This document shows, piece by piece, positions 19,198-29,562 of a stretch of 64,000 bases of DNA. The stretch is from Enterobacter genomosp. O. GTDB lineage: Bacteria > Pseudomonadota > Gammaproteobacteria > Enterobacterales > Enterobacteriaceae. The translations under genes and the position numbers were made by a program. The notes below the pieces were generated by a model. The model made no database searches. It had not been told where the DNA came from and saw only the letters and a program-made list of their open reading frames with translations. The first letter of the stretch is position 1, and each line of letters starts with the position of its first letter. The DNA lies in assembly GCF_001022965.1 (NCBI RefSeq), contig NZ_LECZ01000025.1, forward strand, positions 620,001 through 684,000, read 5' to 3'.

Positions 19198-20979
19198 TCA
19201 GGCGCTAAGCGACTCTTCATCGCGCACGCTGGCGGCCAGCTCTTCGCCCGCCAGCTGCAGCTGATACATCTGCCAGTAGCGCCCTTTTGCTTCCAGCAGT
19301 TCACGGTGCGTACCGCGCTCAACGGCCTGTCCGCGATGCAGCACCAGAATGGTGTCCGCGTCAACGATGGTCGAAAGTCGGTGAGCAATCACCACCAGCG
19401 TCGTATGGTCGCGTACGGCGGCCAGCGCCTGCTGGATGGCCTGCTCGGTGCCGGAGTCAATGCTGGCCGTGGCTTCATCCAGAATCAGTATCTGCGGCGT
19501 TTCAATGAGCACCCGCGCCAGCGCCAGGAGCTGTTTTTGACCAACGGAGAGATTGTTCCCCTGCTCGCCCAGTTTCGTATTGATCCCGTCGCTAAACCCG
19601 CGTGCCAGCGCTGCCAGCTGCACTTTCTCCAGCACGTCCCAGACCTGCTCCTGAGAGTAGTCTCGCCCCAGGGTCACGTTGGCGTAGAAGGTATCGGCCA
19701 GTACGACCGGATCCTGCTGCACCATCGCAACGCCTTTGCGTAACACACCGTGGCTGAGAGCCGCGAGCGGGCGTCCGTCGAGGCGGATTTCACCCCGGCT
19801 GACCGGGTAATACCCCATTAACAGGCTGGCGAGCGTGCTCTTACCGCTGCCGGTATGCCCCACCAGCGCCACGAACCCGCGTGAAGGAACATCAAGCGTG
19901 ATGTCCTGCAGCACCAGCTGGTCGTCGCGATAGGCAAACGAGACGTTATCAAAGGCAATGGCCCCGCTTTGCAGAGGACGCTCGTCGTCGCCGTAGGTCT
20001 GACGCGGCCTGTCCATCAGCTCGAACACGCGCTCCCCAGCCACCACGGCCTGCTGGAGCATCGACTGCTGTGTCGTCAGCTCAATCAGGGGTTCGTTAAG
20101 GCGGCCAAGGTAGCTGATGAAGGCGTATAAAACGCCAACCTCAATGGTTCCTCGTGTGGTCAGGCCAAAGAGCATCAGCAGCCCGCAAAGCACCAGCGCG
20201 GAGAAGAGGCTCAGCAGCGGGCGTAACAGGAACCCATCAAGCCGCAGGGTCTGCATGCGCGCCATGTAGTGCGAACGGCTGGCTTCGCCCATCCGCTCGC
20301 CAAAACGCGCCTGCTGGCGGAACTGCTGGATAACGCTCATGCCGTTGATCACTTCGTTGAAGCCATCATTAATGTCGGCAAGATAGGTGCGCACCCGACG
20401 GACAATCGGCGTGCTGTAGCGTTGATAGATAACCATCACGATCAGCACCGCCGGGAAGATAGTGATTGCCACCAGCGCCATGCGCCAGTCGAGGCTGAAC
20501 ATTGCCACCAGCATCGCGCCAATCAGCGCTGCGCTGCGTAACACAGTTGCCACCACGGTGACGTACAGATCGCGGATCACCTCCGTATCGTTGGTCACCC
20601 GCGAAATCACCTGCCCGACCGGCTGAGTATCAAACTCGCTGAGCGGCTGGCGAAGCGCGGCGTCCATCACGTCCGTACGCAGCTGCTGCACGACGCCCAC
20701 GGCTGCACGGTTGAACAGCAGAGACTGGGCATAGTGCAGCCCTGCCGCCGTCAGCTGCAACCCAACGTAGGCCACGCCTAAGCCCGCCACCAGCCCCAGC
20801 GGCAGGTAGCTTTTAGCGACCATATTGTCGATGAAGTAGCTGATGAGAAGCGGGCCGCTCACCTCGGCAATCGCCGCAATCCAGAGTAAAAGCACGGCCA
20901 CGGAGAGCGGTTTACGCCACGGCGAGCCGTAGGCCAGCAGACGCTTAAGCGTCGGCCACATCGTTCCGAGCTTACGCAT
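19198..20979 (-). CDS. mdlB: ABC exporter half-transporter MdlB (SmdB)
   Basis: This 593-residue protein has six membrane helices (about 1-320) and an ATPase domain with Walker [10 protein letters not shown], signature LSVGQ and Walker [10 protein letters not shown] including the catalytic Glu. It pairs with MdlA to form a heterodimeric exporter whose substrate is not established. The start at 20979 gives the E. coli length and overlaps the mdlA stop by eight bases. A terminator follows before glnK. Confidence 0.94.
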   Translation of the reverse strand: MRKLGTMWPTLKRLLAYGSPWRKPLSVAVLLLWIAAIAEVSGPLLISYFIDNMVAKSYLPLGLVAGLGVAYVGLQLTAAGLHYAQSLLFNRAAVGVVQQLRTDVMDAALRQPLSEFDTQPVGQVISRVTNDTEVIRDLYVTVVATVLRSAALIGAMLVAMFSLDWRMALVAITIFPAVLIVMVIYQRYSTPIVRRVRTYLADINDGFNEVINGMSVIQQFRQQARFGERMGEASRSHYMARMQTLRLDGFLLRPLLSLFSALVLCGLLMLFGLTTRGTIEVGVLYAFISYLGRLNEPLIELTTQQSMLQQAVVAGERVFELMDRPRQTYGDDERPLQSGAIAFDNVSFAYRDDQLVLQDITLDVPSRGFVALVGHTGSGKSTLASLLMGYYPVSRGEIRLDGRPLAALSHGVLRKGVAMVQQDPVVLADTFYANVTLGRDYSQEQVWDVLEKVQLAALARGFSDGINTKLGEQGNNLSVGQKQLLALARVLIETPQILILDEATASIDSGTEQAIQQALAAVRDHTTLVVIAHRLSTIVDADTILVLHRGQAVERGTHRELLEAKGRYWQMYQLQLAGEELAASVRDEESLSA

Positions 20980-22744
20980 GGGTGGCCTCCTCTGCGTGTT
21001 CCGGCGCATCGTCCAGCGCCGCTTCAAGCTGCTGATAGCGATACATATCGCGATACCATCCCGGCTGCTCCGCAAGCGTTTCATGCTGCCCGCGCTGGGC
21101 AACGTGCCCGTGCTGCAATACCAGTATTTCGCTGGCTTCGGTAAGCGCTGACAAACGATGGGCGCTGATAATCACCGTGCGTCCGTCGCCCCACTGGCGC
21201 AGGTTATGCAGGATCTGGTGCTCGGTACGGCCATCCACGGCGGAAAGCGCATCGTCCAGGATCAGGATTTCAGCATTGAGCAACAGCGCGCGGGCAATGG
21301 AGATACGCTGTTTTTGCCCGCCGGACAGCATGACGCCCCGCTCCCCGACTTCCGTATCGTAGCCCTGCGGCAGGCGCAAAATATCATCATGTACGCTGGC
21401 TAACCGCGCCACATGCTCTATCTCTTCCTGCGTTGCCGACGGACGTCCGAGGGCAATGTTGTTCGCCACGGTGTCCGAAAACAGAAACGGCGTCTGGCTC
21501 ACCACCGCCAGACGGCCTCGCCACTCATCCAGTACCAGCCGGGTCAGGGGAATATCATGGAAGCGAATATCGCCCTGCGTGACGTCAAAGTGGCGCTGGA
21601 GCAGCGAAAGCACGGTACTTTTGCCGGCACCCGTCGGGCCGCAGATGCCGAGCATCTGGCCTGGCTGAAGCGTAAAGCTGACGTTCTCCAGTACCGGATG
21701 TTCCGTTTGCGGATAGACAAACTGACGGACGTCGACTTTCATGACGCCGCGCCCTTCCGGTACCGCTTCGCTCCCGTCATTGACCACCGGCGCTTCGGCC
21801 AGCATGGCGCGAATGCGGCTATAGGCGGCGCTGCCGCGCTCCACGATGTTAAACATCCAGGCCAGCGCCAGCATCGGCCAGATCATAAGCCCCAGATACA
21901 TCGCAAAGCTGGTCAGTTGCCCCAGGGTCAACGCGCCCTGCACCACCATCCAGCTTCCGCCGCCAATCGCCAGCAGGTTTGCCATGCCAATCGCGATATA
22001 AATCGTCGGGTCAAAACGAGCGTCAATACGCGCGACGCGCATGTTCTTCGCTCCCGTGTCCGCGGCATCGGCCGCAAACAGTGCGGATTGTCGGTCTTCC
22101 AGGCCAAACGCTTTAATCATACGGATGCTGGTCATGCTCTCCTGCGTGCGGTCGTTCAGGGAAGAAAACGCCGCCTGCGCCAGCTTAAAGCGCTCGTGCA
22201 GCTGTTCGCCGTAGCGATTGATCGCCAGCGCCATCAGCGGCATCGGCAGCAAGGCAAGCAGGGTCAACTGCCAGCTGATCTGCGTGGACATGACGATCAG
22301 CACCGCGCAGCCCATCACCAGCGAGTCCACCAGCGTCAGCACCCCTTCCCCGGCGGCAAAGACCACGCGATCGACGTCGTTAGTGGCGCGCGCGATAAGA
22401 TCCCCGGTGCGATGGCGCAGATAAAATTCGGGATGCTGCCGGCTCAGCTGGCGGTAAAAATCCTCACGCAGCTCAACGGCCAGCTGATAGGACGCGCCAA
22501 ACAGCAGCACGCGCCAGACGTAGCGCAGCAGATAAACAATGACGGCCGTCAGCACCAGCGTGCCGACCCACATCAACACCCGTGCGGTGGTGTAATGCTG
22601 TTCGGTGACGCCATCCACGACATATCCCACCACTTTCGGCGGGATCAGCTGCAAAATGGCAATGATAATAAGCAGGAATACGGCGCCGAGATAGCGTTGC
22701 CACTCCCGACGAAAGTACCAGCTTAATTGGGCAAATAATCGCAC
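20972..22744 (-). CDS. mdlA: ABC exporter half-transporter MdlA (SmdA)
   Basis: This 590-residue half-transporter has six membrane helices and an ATPase domain with Walker [10 protein letters not shown] and signature LSGGQ. Its Walker B reads LILDDALSA, with Asp in place of the catalytic Glu, while MdlB has Glu. This gives one consensus and one degenerate ATP site, as in other heterodimeric ABC exporters. It starts 30 bases after the decR stop, suggesting a decR-mdlA-mdlB transcript. Confidence 0.95.
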   Translation of the reverse strand: MRLFAQLSWYFRREWQRYLGAVFLLIIIAILQLIPPKVVGYVVDGVTEQHYTTARVLMWVGTLVLTAVIVYLLRYVWRVLLFGASYQLAVELREDFYRQLSRQHPEFYLRHRTGDLIARATNDVDRVVFAAGEGVLTLVDSLVMGCAVLIVMSTQISWQLTLLALLPMPLMALAINRYGEQLHERFKLAQAAFSSLNDRTQESMTSIRMIKAFGLEDRQSALFAADAADTGAKNMRVARIDARFDPTIYIAIGMANLLAIGGGSWMVVQGALTLGQLTSFAMYLGLMIWPMLALAWMFNIVERGSAAYSRIRAMLAEAPVVNDGSEAVPEGRGVMKVDVRQFVYPQTEHPVLENVSFTLQPGQMLGICGPTGAGKSTVLSLLQRHFDVTQGDIRFHDIPLTRLVLDEWRGRLAVVSQTPFLFSDTVANNIALGRPSATQEEIEHVARLASVHDDILRLPQGYDTEVGERGVMLSGGQKQRISIARALLLNAEILILDDALSAVDGRTEHQILHNLRQWGDGRTVIISAHRLSALTEASEILVLQHGHVAQRGQHETLAEQPGWYRDMYRYQQLEAALDDAPEHAEEATHA

Positions 22745-22774
22745 GCGGTTTGTTCCTGAAGGTATTTTACGAAG

Positions 22775-23233
22775 TTATTCAATAGGTAACGCTGTGGTGT
22801 ATTTAATCTGTTCCATGGCGAAGCTCGAAGTGACGTCCGATAACCCCGGTACGCTGTTCACCAGTCGCTTGTAGAAATCATCATAGCGCTTCATGTCTGC
22901 GACCTGAACGCGCATCAGGTAATCGTACTCGCCGGCCATACGCCAGAAGCCGAGCACCTCTGGCATTTCGGACACCTGCGTGACAAAGCGGCTATACCAC
23001 TCGCTGCTGTGATGCTGAGTTTTTATCAGGACAAACGCCGTTAATCCAAGCCCCAGTTTTTCTGGATCCAATAACGCGACGCGTCCCAGAAGAATACCGT
23101 CATCCTCAAGCTTCTTGAGGCGCTTCCAGCACGGCGTGGTGGTCAGATTAACGGCATCTGCCAGCGCCTGCAAAGAGAGGGTACAGTCACTTTGCAGTAA
23201 TGAAAGGAGCTTGCGGTCAATTTTATCTAGCAT
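22775..23233 (-). CDS. decR: Lrp/AsnC-family regulator DecR (YbaO)
   Basis: This 152-residue protein has an N-terminal helix-turn-helix (about 5-50, [21 protein letters not shown]) and a C-terminal RAM/AsnC effector domain. In E. coli DecR senses cysteine and activates the cyuPA (yhaOM) cysteine-detoxification genes; in Salmonella the homologue controls cdsH. Here cdsH is divergent from it, matching the Salmonella arrangement. The ATG at 23233 has GAGG five bases upstream; a GTG two codons earlier overlaps the ribosome site. Confidence 0.93.
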   Translation of the reverse strand: MLDKIDRKLLSLLQSDCTLSLQALADAVNLTTTPCWKRLKKLEDDGILLGRVALLDPEKLGLGLTAFVLIKTQHHSSEWYSRFVTQVSEMPEVLGFWRMAGEYDYLMRVQVADMKRYDDFYKRLVNSVPGLSDVTSSFAMEQIKYTTALPIE

Positions 23234-23245
23234 AGCCACCTCATA

Positions 23246-23260
23246 GAGAAAATTTTTCTC
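23246..23260. promoter_or_regulatory. Candidate DecR site in the decR-cdsH gap
   Basis: GAGAAAATTTTTCTC is a near-palindrome with an AT centre, like Lrp-family sites. It lies within the 115-base divergent gap, close to the decR start. A second AT-run, CAATTTTTTCTG, is nearer cdsH. Binding is inferred. Confidence 0.45.
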
Positions 23261-23348
23261 CCTTCATTCTATTTTAAAGGCCAGATAGCAACAATTTTTT
23301 CTGTGCTTTTCGCTATCCTAGGCACAAAATGACAAACGGATAACTACG

Positions 23349-24395
23349 ATGAATAGCACTTGGGTTAAACATGCGATCAGCGAAATCAATGCCGACTATC
23401 AGCGCTCGGCAGATACGCACCTGATTCGCCTTTCCCTGCCGGGATTTGACGGTATTCAGCTCTATCTGAAAGATGAAAGCACCCATCCTACCGGCAGCCT
23501 GAAGCATCGTCTGGCGCGCTCACTGTTTTTATACGGTTTATGTAACGGCTGGATTAAAGAAGGCACCACTATCATTGAATCCTCATCCGGTTCAACGGCG
23601 GTGTCCGAAGCCTATTTTGCTCGCCTGCTGGGCCTACCGTTTATCGCGGTGATGCCTTCCTGCACTGCCAGACGCAAAATCGAACAGATCGAATTTTACG
23701 GCGGTCGCTGCCACTTTGTGGAAAGCGCCTGCGAAATCTACGCCGCTTCCGAAATGCTGGCCCGCGAGCTCAACGGCCACTATATGGACCAGTTTACCTT
23801 CGCCGAGCGCGCGACGGACTGGCGCGGCAATAACAACATTGCCGACAGTATCTTCCGCCAGATGACCCACGAGCCGCACCCGGTTCCGTCGTACATTGTA
23901 ATGAGCGCCGGGACGGGCGGCACGTCTGCCACTATTGGACGTTACATTCGCTGTCAGGGCTATGATACCCAGCTGATGGTGGTTGATCCGCAGAACTCCG
24001 TGTTCCTCGACTACTGGCAAAACCGCGATGCTGGTCTGCGCAGCCCGGTAGGCAGTAAAATTGAAGGGATTGGCCGCCCGCGCGTTGAACCATCGTTCAT
24101 CCCGGACGTAGTGGATGAGATGATGCGCGTGCCGGATGCCGCAAGCGTGGCAACGGCGCACTGGCTGGAGACGCAGCTGGGCCGCAAAGTCGGCGCATCG
24201 ACGGGCACAAATATGTGGGGCGCACTGCAGCTTGCCGCACGCATGCGCGAAGAGGGCCGCACCGGCTCTATCGTCACGCTGCTGTGCGACAGCGGCGAAC
24301 GCTACCTGGAAACCTACTACAATGCGGAGTGGGTGCAGGCCAACATCGGCGATATCGCCCCGTGGAAAGCCCGGATTGCAGAGCTGCTGAAATAA
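23349..24395 (+). CDS. cdsH: Cysteine desulfhydrase CdsH-type, PLP-dependent (CysK fold)
   Basis: This 348-residue protein is a fold-type II PLP enzyme related to CysK and cystathionine beta-synthase. The PLP lysine is Lys52 in HPTGSLKHR and the phosphate loop is [10 protein letters not shown]. The Salmonella homologue (STM0458, CdsH) degrades cysteine to sulfide, pyruvate and ammonia and is controlled by the adjacent YbaO/DecR. The same divergent layout here supports that role, but the family also includes synthases, so the reaction is inferred. The gene is absent from this place in E. coli K-12. Confidence 0.8.
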   Translation: MNSTWVKHAISEINADYQRSADTHLIRLSLPGFDGIQLYLKDESTHPTGSLKHRLARSLFLYGLCNGWIKEGTTIIESSSGSTAVSEAYFARLLGLPFIAVMPSCTARRKIEQIEFYGGRCHFVESACEIYAASEMLARELNGHYMDQFTFAERATDWRGNNNIADSIFRQMTHEPHPVPSYIVMSAGTGGTSATIGRYIRCQGYDTQLMVVDPQNSVFLDYWQNRDAGLRSPVGSKIEGIGRPRVEPSFIPDVVDEMMRVPDAASVATAHWLETQLGRKVGASTGTNMWGALQLAARMREEGRTGSIVTLLCDSGERYLETYYNAEWVQANIGDIAPWKARIAELLK

Positions 24396-24422
24396 AAAAA
24401 GCCAGACCGGGGTCTGGCTTGC
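24396..24422. terminator. Bidirectional terminator between cdsH and cof
   Basis: AAGCCAGACC and GGTCTGGCTT form a perfect ten-base-pair stem preceded by an A-run, so it ends the convergent cof transcript with a U-run and probably cdsH as well. Confidence 0.88.
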
Positions 24423-24435
24423 TGGAAGGGTCTCA

Positions 24436-25254
24436 CTATTCGGGGGAATATGGGAGGTTGTTATTGTCCAGCCAATGCGTCAAAAAATGGGACACCGCTT
24501 CGTTACCGCAGTGCCCAATAACCGGCAGATGGGGAAGTTCTGCTTTTAGCTGCGCCATCGCATTTCCCATAATCAGACCGCGGCCGACGCTGCCCAGCAT
24601 CTCCCGGTCGTTCATGGCGTCGCCAAACGCCATACAGTCCTGCAGCGTTAAGCCCAGGTGGTCGCTCAGTACCGCCAGGGCGGAACCTTTGTTACAGCCC
24701 ACAGGTAACACCTCCAGACAATCCACCGCCGAGAAGGTCAGGTGCGCCCGATTACCCAGCGCCTCATTCAGCTGAATGCGTAAGCGGCAGAGATCGTCAT
24801 GATCGCCGCAGAAGCAGATCTTGGTCACCGCATGGGCGGGGATCCGACGCAGGTCGATAAGCTGGTATTTAAAACCGCTGTAGACATGCGCATGCAGCAG
24901 TTCCGGAATTTCACGCCCGGTGAACCAGCCCCGATCGTTAAAGACGTGGATGCTGGCCTGGGTGTCCCAGGTGCTGTGCAGCACGATATCCGCCACTTCC
25001 GGGTTGAGATCCTGACGGTGCAGCACATCGCCTTCTACAGAATGAATTCGCGTCCCGTTGCCGGTGATCAGAAAGGCGTCGAGGGAAAACGCGCCCAGCA
25101 GATGACGCATTTCCAGCACATGACGCCCGGTAGCAAATGTCAGGGTGACATCACGCTCGCGCAGACGCTTCAGCGTGTTCAGGGTTTTCTCCCCCAAACG
25201 GTGATCCGGCATTAACAGCGTACCGTCCATATCAAATGCAGCGAGCCGAGCCAT
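24436..25254 (-). CDS. cof: HMP-PP phosphatase Cof (HAD family)
   Basis: This 272-residue HAD-superfamily Cof-type phosphatase has motif I DMDGTL (8-13) and the late motif GDAMNDREM. In E. coli it hydrolyses 4-amino-2-methyl-5-hydroxymethylpyrimidine pyrophosphate and other phosphates. The C2-type cap lies in the middle (about 85-190). The length equals E. coli Cof. It is divergent from ybaE. Confidence 0.94.
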   Translation of the reverse strand: MARLAAFDMDGTLLMPDHRLGEKTLNTLKRLRERDVTLTFATGRHVLEMRHLLGAFSLDAFLITGNGTRIHSVEGDVLHRQDLNPEVADIVLHSTWDTQASIHVFNDRGWFTGREIPELLHAHVYSGFKYQLIDLRRIPAHAVTKICFCGDHDDLCRLRIQLNEALGNRAHLTFSAVDCLEVLPVGCNKGSALAVLSDHLGLTLQDCMAFGDAMNDREMLGSVGRGLIMGNAMAQLKAELPHLPVIGHCGNEAVSHFLTHWLDNNNLPYSPE

Positions 25255-25355
25255 GATTACTCCCGAAATGTGATGCGATTAACTTGTGCATCAGTATCGT
25301 GTGAGATATACGGAAGTAATAGTGAATAGATGATAATTATTGTTCAGGGTTTCTC

Positions 25356-27056
25356 ATGCGCCAGCTTAATCGACTTAATCAGTATCATCGCCTCTGGCAG
25401 CCGTCCGAGGGTGCGACGCAGCAGGTCACCATCAGCGAGCTGGCGGCCCGCTGTTTTTGTAGCGAGCGGCATGTTCGAACGCTGCTGCGTCAGGCCCAGG
25501 AAGCGGGCTGGCTAAGCTGGCGAGCGCAGTCTGGTCGCGGAAAACGAGGTGAACTGACGTTCCATGTCACCCCAGAGTCGCTGCGCAATGCGATGATGGA
25601 AGAGGCGTTAAAGCGTGGACAGCAGCACAACGCGCTTGAGCTGGCCCAGCTTGCACCAGACGCGCTGCGGTCATTGCTGCATCCGTTTTTAGGCGGGCAG
25701 TGGCAAAACGACACGCCGACGCTGCGCATCCCCTATTACCGCTCTCTGGACCCGCTTCATCCGGGTTTTCTGCCCGGTCGGGCGGAACAGCATCTGGCCG
25801 GACAGATCTTTTCCGGGCTGACGCGCTTTCACGGCAGCTCCAGTGAACCCACGGGCGATCTCGCCCATCACTGGGAGGTCTCGGATGACGGCCTGCGCTG
25901 GCATTTTTATATTCGATCCACCCTGCACTGGCATAACGGCGATAAGGTCGAGACCGGACAGCTTCAGCAGAGCCTGACCGCGCTTTTTGCCCTGCCCGCC
26001 CTGCGTAAGCTGTTCCAGAGCGTCTTACGCGTTGACGTCACTCATCCTCAGTGTCTGACATTTACCTTGCACCAGCCGGATTACTGGCTGGCACACCGCC
26101 TGGCCACTTACTGCAGCCGTCTTGCCCATCCCGAACAGCCTATGACGGGCAGCGGGCCCTTCAGACTCAGCGTGTATGAACCCGACCTGGTTCGTCTGGA
26201 AAGCCACGAACAGTACCATCTCAGCCATCCGCTGCTTAAGGCTATCGAATACTGGATCACGCCGACGCTGTTTGACTCTGGGCTGGGTACCAGCTGTCGT
26301 CATCCGGTGCAGATTGCCATTGGTGAGCCGGATGAACTTGAGAGCCTGCGCCTGGTCACCAACAGCACCAGTCTGGGCTTTTGTTATCTCACCCTGAAGC
26401 AAAGCCCGCGCCTGAGTGAAATTCAGGCGCGGCGGCTCATCAATATCATTCATCTCTCATCGCTTCTGCATACGCTTGGGCTAAACGAAGGGCTGATTAA
26501 CCCAACGGAGGAGTTACTGCCCGGCTGGGCGATCCCCCAGTGGCCGGATTTAACGCATGTCCCTCTGCCGAAGAAATTAACCCTGATTTACCATTTGCCG
26601 GTTGAGTTACACACGATGGCCCGACAGCTAAAACAGTACCTTGCACAACTGGGCTGCGCGCTTACGGTTATCTTTTACGATGCGAAAACCTGGGATGGAT
26701 GCCAGCAACTGGCAGACGCGGACATGATGATGGGCGACAGGCTGATTGGCGAAGCCCCGGAATACACGCTTGAGCAGTGGCTGCGCTGTGATGCTCTCTG
26801 GCCACACCTGCTGAGCGCGCCTCAATACGCTCATCTACAGGCCACCCTGGATGCGGTACAGACTCAGGCCGATGAACAGGATCGGCATGCTGGCCTGAAA
26901 GCCATTTTTAGCCAGCTTATGGAAAACGCGGTCATTACACCGCTGTTTAACTACCAGTATCAAATCAGCGCCCCGCCGGGGGTCAACGGCATACGCCTCA
27001 ACACCCGAGGCTGGTTTGATTTTACCGAAGCCTGGCTGCCCGCCCCCAAATCGTGA
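25356..27056 (+). CDS. ybaE: YbaE, SgrR-like HTH plus solute-binding domain
   Basis: This 566-residue cytoplasmic protein has an SgrR-type winged helix at the N-terminus (about 1-110, RCFCSERHVRTLLRQAQEAGWL) followed by an SBP_bac_5 oligopeptide-binding-protein-like domain (about 150-480). No signal peptide is present, as in SgrR, so the binding domain probably senses a small intracellular molecule. Its target is unknown. Same length and position as in E. coli, upstream of queC. Confidence 0.9.
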   Translation: MRQLNRLNQYHRLWQPSEGATQQVTISELAARCFCSERHVRTLLRQAQEAGWLSWRAQSGRGKRGELTFHVTPESLRNAMMEEALKRGQQHNALELAQLAPDALRSLLHPFLGGQWQNDTPTLRIPYYRSLDPLHPGFLPGRAEQHLAGQIFSGLTRFHGSSSEPTGDLAHHWEVSDDGLRWHFYIRSTLHWHNGDKVETGQLQQSLTALFALPALRKLFQSVLRVDVTHPQCLTFTLHQPDYWLAHRLATYCSRLAHPEQPMTGSGPFRLSVYEPDLVRLESHEQYHLSHPLLKAIEYWITPTLFDSGLGTSCRHPVQIAIGEPDELESLRLVTNSTSLGFCYLTLKQSPRLSEIQARRLINIIHLSSLLHTLGLNEGLINPTEELLPGWAIPQWPDLTHVPLPKKLTLIYHLPVELHTMARQLKQYLAQLGCALTVIFYDAKTWDGCQQLADADMMMGDRLIGEAPEYTLEQWLRCDALWPHLLSAPQYAHLQATLDAVQTQADEQDRHAGLKAIFSQLMENAVITPLFNYQYQISAPPGVNGIRLNTRGWFDFTEAWLPAPKS

Positions 27057-27122
27057 AGAAGCTGGTCGCCGTCGTGGTCAGGCGGTAACATAACGCTTTT
27101 ACCGTAACTGTTGAGATGATTT

Positions 27123-27818
27123 ATGAAACGTGCCGTCGTCGTGTTCAGCGGAGGACAAGACTCTACTACCTGCCTGGTCCAGGCCCTTCATCAGTATGAT
27201 GAAGTTCACTGTGTTACTTTCGATTATGGTCAGCGTCATCGCGCTGAAATCGACGTCGCCCGTGAACTGGCCCTGAAACTGGGCGCACGCGCGCACAAGG
27301 TACTGGATGTTACGCTGTTAAATGAGCTGGCCGTTAGCAGCCTCACCCGCGACAGCATTCCCGTCCCGGACTACGAACCCGATGCCAGCGGCATTCCGAA
27401 CACCTTTGTGCCGGGCCGTAATATCCTCTTCCTGACCCTGACGGCGATTTACGCCTACCAGGTAAAAGCCGAAGCGGTAATAACCGGCGTATGTGAAACC
27501 GACTTCTCCGGTTACCCGGACTGTCGCGACGAGTTTGTGAAAGCGTTGAACCACGCCGTCAATCTGGGGATGGCGAAAGATACGCGCTTTGAAACCCCTC
27601 TGATGTGGCTGGATAAAGCAGAAACCTGGGCGCTGGCGGACTACTGGGGCAAGCTGGATTTGGTTCGCAGCGATACCCTCACCTGCTATAACGGCATCAA
27701 AGGCGACGGTTGCGGCCAGTGCGCCGCCTGTAACCTGCGCGCTAACGGGCTGAATCATTATCTTGCCGATAAAGTCGGCGTGATGGCCGCGATGCAGAAA
27801 AAAACCGGGCTAAAATAG
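27123..27818 (+). CDS. queC: 7-cyano-7-deazaguanine synthase QueC
   Basis: This 231-residue enzyme converts 7-carboxy-7-deazaguanine to preQ0 using ATP and ammonia, a step toward queuosine in tRNA. The PP-loop SGGQDS is at 9-14 and the zinc site uses Cys188, Cys197, Cys200 and Cys203. The ATG is preceded by GAGATGATTT. It ends two bases from the convergent antitoxin gene. Confidence 0.96.
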   Translation: MKRAVVVFSGGQDSTTCLVQALHQYDEVHCVTFDYGQRHRAEIDVARELALKLGARAHKVLDVTLLNELAVSSLTRDSIPVPDYEPDASGIPNTFVPGRNILFLTLTAIYAYQVKAEAVITGVCETDFSGYPDCRDEFVKALNHAVNLGMAKDTRFETPLMWLDKAETWALADYWGKLDLVRSDTLTCYNGIKGDGCGQCAACNLRANGLNHYLADKVGVMAAMQKKTGLK

Positions 27819-27820
27819 GG

Positions 27821-28150
27821 CTATTTAACCGTGCTGTCGAACAGTTTTACGCCGGCAGCACGCGTGACTTTCATTAACGTCGTCAGCGTTGGGTTGCCGT
27901 TATTAGACAAGGTTCGGTACAGCTGCTGACGGGAAAGACCCGATTTAGTAGCAATTTCACCTATGCCGCCGCGGGATTCGATGACGCGTCTTAACGCGAT
28001 TAAATATGCAGGGATCCCCTGATCTTCATAAATCTCATCTAACGCAACCTGCAGGTATAGCTGGGCGTAGGAAGGGTTTTCACGAAGCATTTTTACAACG
28101 GCTTCATCATGGCTGACGGAACTAGAAAATTTTTGTTGGCTCTTGCTCAT
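27821..28150 (-). CDS. HigA-type HTH antitoxin
   Basis: This 109-residue protein has a C-terminal Xre/Cro-type helix-turn-helix (about 65-105, GIGEIATKSGLSRQQLYRTLS) and resembles the addiction-module antidote family paired with HigB/RelE-like killers. I chose ATG 28150, with AAGGA eight bases upstream. It overlaps the end of the toxin gene by 29 bases, so it is cotranscribed as the second gene. It should neutralise the toxin and repress the operon. Not present at this place in E. coli K-12. Confidence 0.85.
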   Translation of the reverse strand: MSKSQQKFSSSVSHDEAVVKMLRENPSYAQLYLQVALDEIYEDQGIPAYLIALRRVIESRGGIGEIATKSGLSRQQLYRTLSNNGNPTLTTLMKVTRAAGVKLFDSTVK

Positions 28151-28487
28151 CGGATTTATCCTTTTGATGCTCATTCCAGTAATCTATTGCCAGTTTCACA
28201 TCAGCCTTTTGACTCTTTTTGTCACCGCCGATCAGCAACAATAGGATCTTCCGATGTTGTACTGCAAAATAGATTCGATAGCCGGGACCACAATCAATTT
28301 TCAATTCCCAGACACCCTCTCTGAGATATCGGTAATCGCCGAAATTCCCTTTCTCAGCACGGTCAATTCGCAGAAGGATCCGAAACGCTAGCTCCGGATC
28401 CTTTCGCCTCATATTTGCTACCCACTCCTCGAACGGAATTTTTCCGTCACGGGTTCGGTAACGTTCAACAACGTAGTCCCTGTCCAT
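28122..28487 (-). CDS. RelE/HigB-like toxin (Gp49-type killer protein)
   Basis: This 121-residue protein matches the RelE/ParE superfamily subgroup often called phage-derived Gp49-like or addiction module killer protein. Typical features are RTRDGKIPFEEWV, the strand LREGVWELKIDCGPGYRIYFA, and LLLLIGGDKKSQKADVKLA. Members are usually ribosome-dependent mRNA interferases, which is inference here. Toxin-first order matches HigBA systems. A perfect 16-bp palindrome lies 26 bases upstream. Confidence 0.88.
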   Translation of the reverse strand: MDRDYVVERYRTRDGKIPFEEWVANMRRKDPELAFRILLRIDRAEKGNFGDYRYLREGVWELKIDCGPGYRIYFAVQHRKILLLLIGGDKKSQKADVKLAIDYWNEHQKDKSDEQEPTKIF

Positions 28488-28512
28488 TATTCTATCCCTG
28501 AAAAGTCCTTTT

Positions 28513-28528
28513 GTCTTTTATAAAAGAC
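28513..28528. promoter_or_regulatory. Palindrome before the toxin-antitoxin operon
   Basis: GTCTTTTATAAAAGAC is a perfect 16-base palindrome in the 48-base gap between the fadM stop and the toxin start. It is a natural candidate for the operator bound by the antitoxin. It has no U-run in the fadM direction, so it is not an obvious terminator. Confidence 0.6.
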
Positions 28529-28535
28529 AGAATTT

Positions 28536-28934
28536 CTAAGCGATCATCAGTTCCAGCTTTTCCCGTAACTCCCCTTCAAGCGGTAGCGCCTTCTGGGTTT
28601 TCAGATCGATACAGACAAACGTAATCAGCGCATCAGCCACTACCTGCCCTTCTGGATCGAGCGTTACCACCTGGCTTAACACCCCGCTTTTGCCACTTAG
28701 CTGCTGTACCTGACTGGTCACGGTAAGCACATCACCCAGCACGGCCGGACGGCGGTAGTTGATGTTGATATTGACGACCACGAACGCGATGTTGTGCGCG
28801 GTCAGCCACTGAAAGCTTTCGCTATTTTCGAGCCCGTCCCAGCGCGCTTCTTCAAGAAACTCAAGATAGCGGGCATTGTTCACATGCTGGTAAACGTCGA
28901 GGTGAAAACCGCGTACTTTGATTTTTGTCTGCAT
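28536..28934 (-). CDS. fadM: Long-chain acyl-CoA thioesterase FadM (YbaW)
   Basis: This 132-residue hotdog-fold protein matches E. coli FadM, thioesterase III, which releases fatty acids that stall beta-oxidation. The active-site motif DVYQHVNNARYLEFLEEARW is present near the N-terminus. A FadR box 42 bases upstream indicates induction by long-chain acyl-CoA. The inserted toxin-antitoxin pair lies directly downstream on the same strand. Confidence 0.95.
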   Translation of the reverse strand: MQTKIKVRGFHLDVYQHVNNARYLEFLEEARWDGLENSESFQWLTAHNIAFVVVNININYRRPAVLGDVLTVTSQVQQLSGKSGVLSQVVTLDPEGQVVADALITFVCIDLKTQKALPLEGELREKLELMIA

Positions 28935-28975
28935 AGCGCAATAGCCTTTACTGTTATTGTAGGATTAGAGGTCAT

Positions 28976-28992
28976 AACTGGTATGACCTCTT
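28976..28992 (-). promoter_or_regulatory. FadR operator of fadM
   Basis: AACTGGTATGACCTCTT keeps the CTGGT-N-GACC core of FadR sites. fadM belongs to the FadR regulon in E. coli, so acyl-CoA-relieved repression is expected. Confidence 0.75.
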
Positions 28993-29033
28993 TATCCTGG
29001 CAAATTATCGCTGCAGTGCAAGTAAATGTGAGA

Positions 29034-29534
<501 letters not shown>

Positions 29535-29562
29535 TTACGAAATTCTGCGAGCAGATACGTAA

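Noticed and set aside
21413..22726. 437-codon frame antisense to mdlA
   Set aside because: Shadow of mdlA; the translation is rich in Gln, His and Arg without domains, typical of antisense frames in GC-biased genes.
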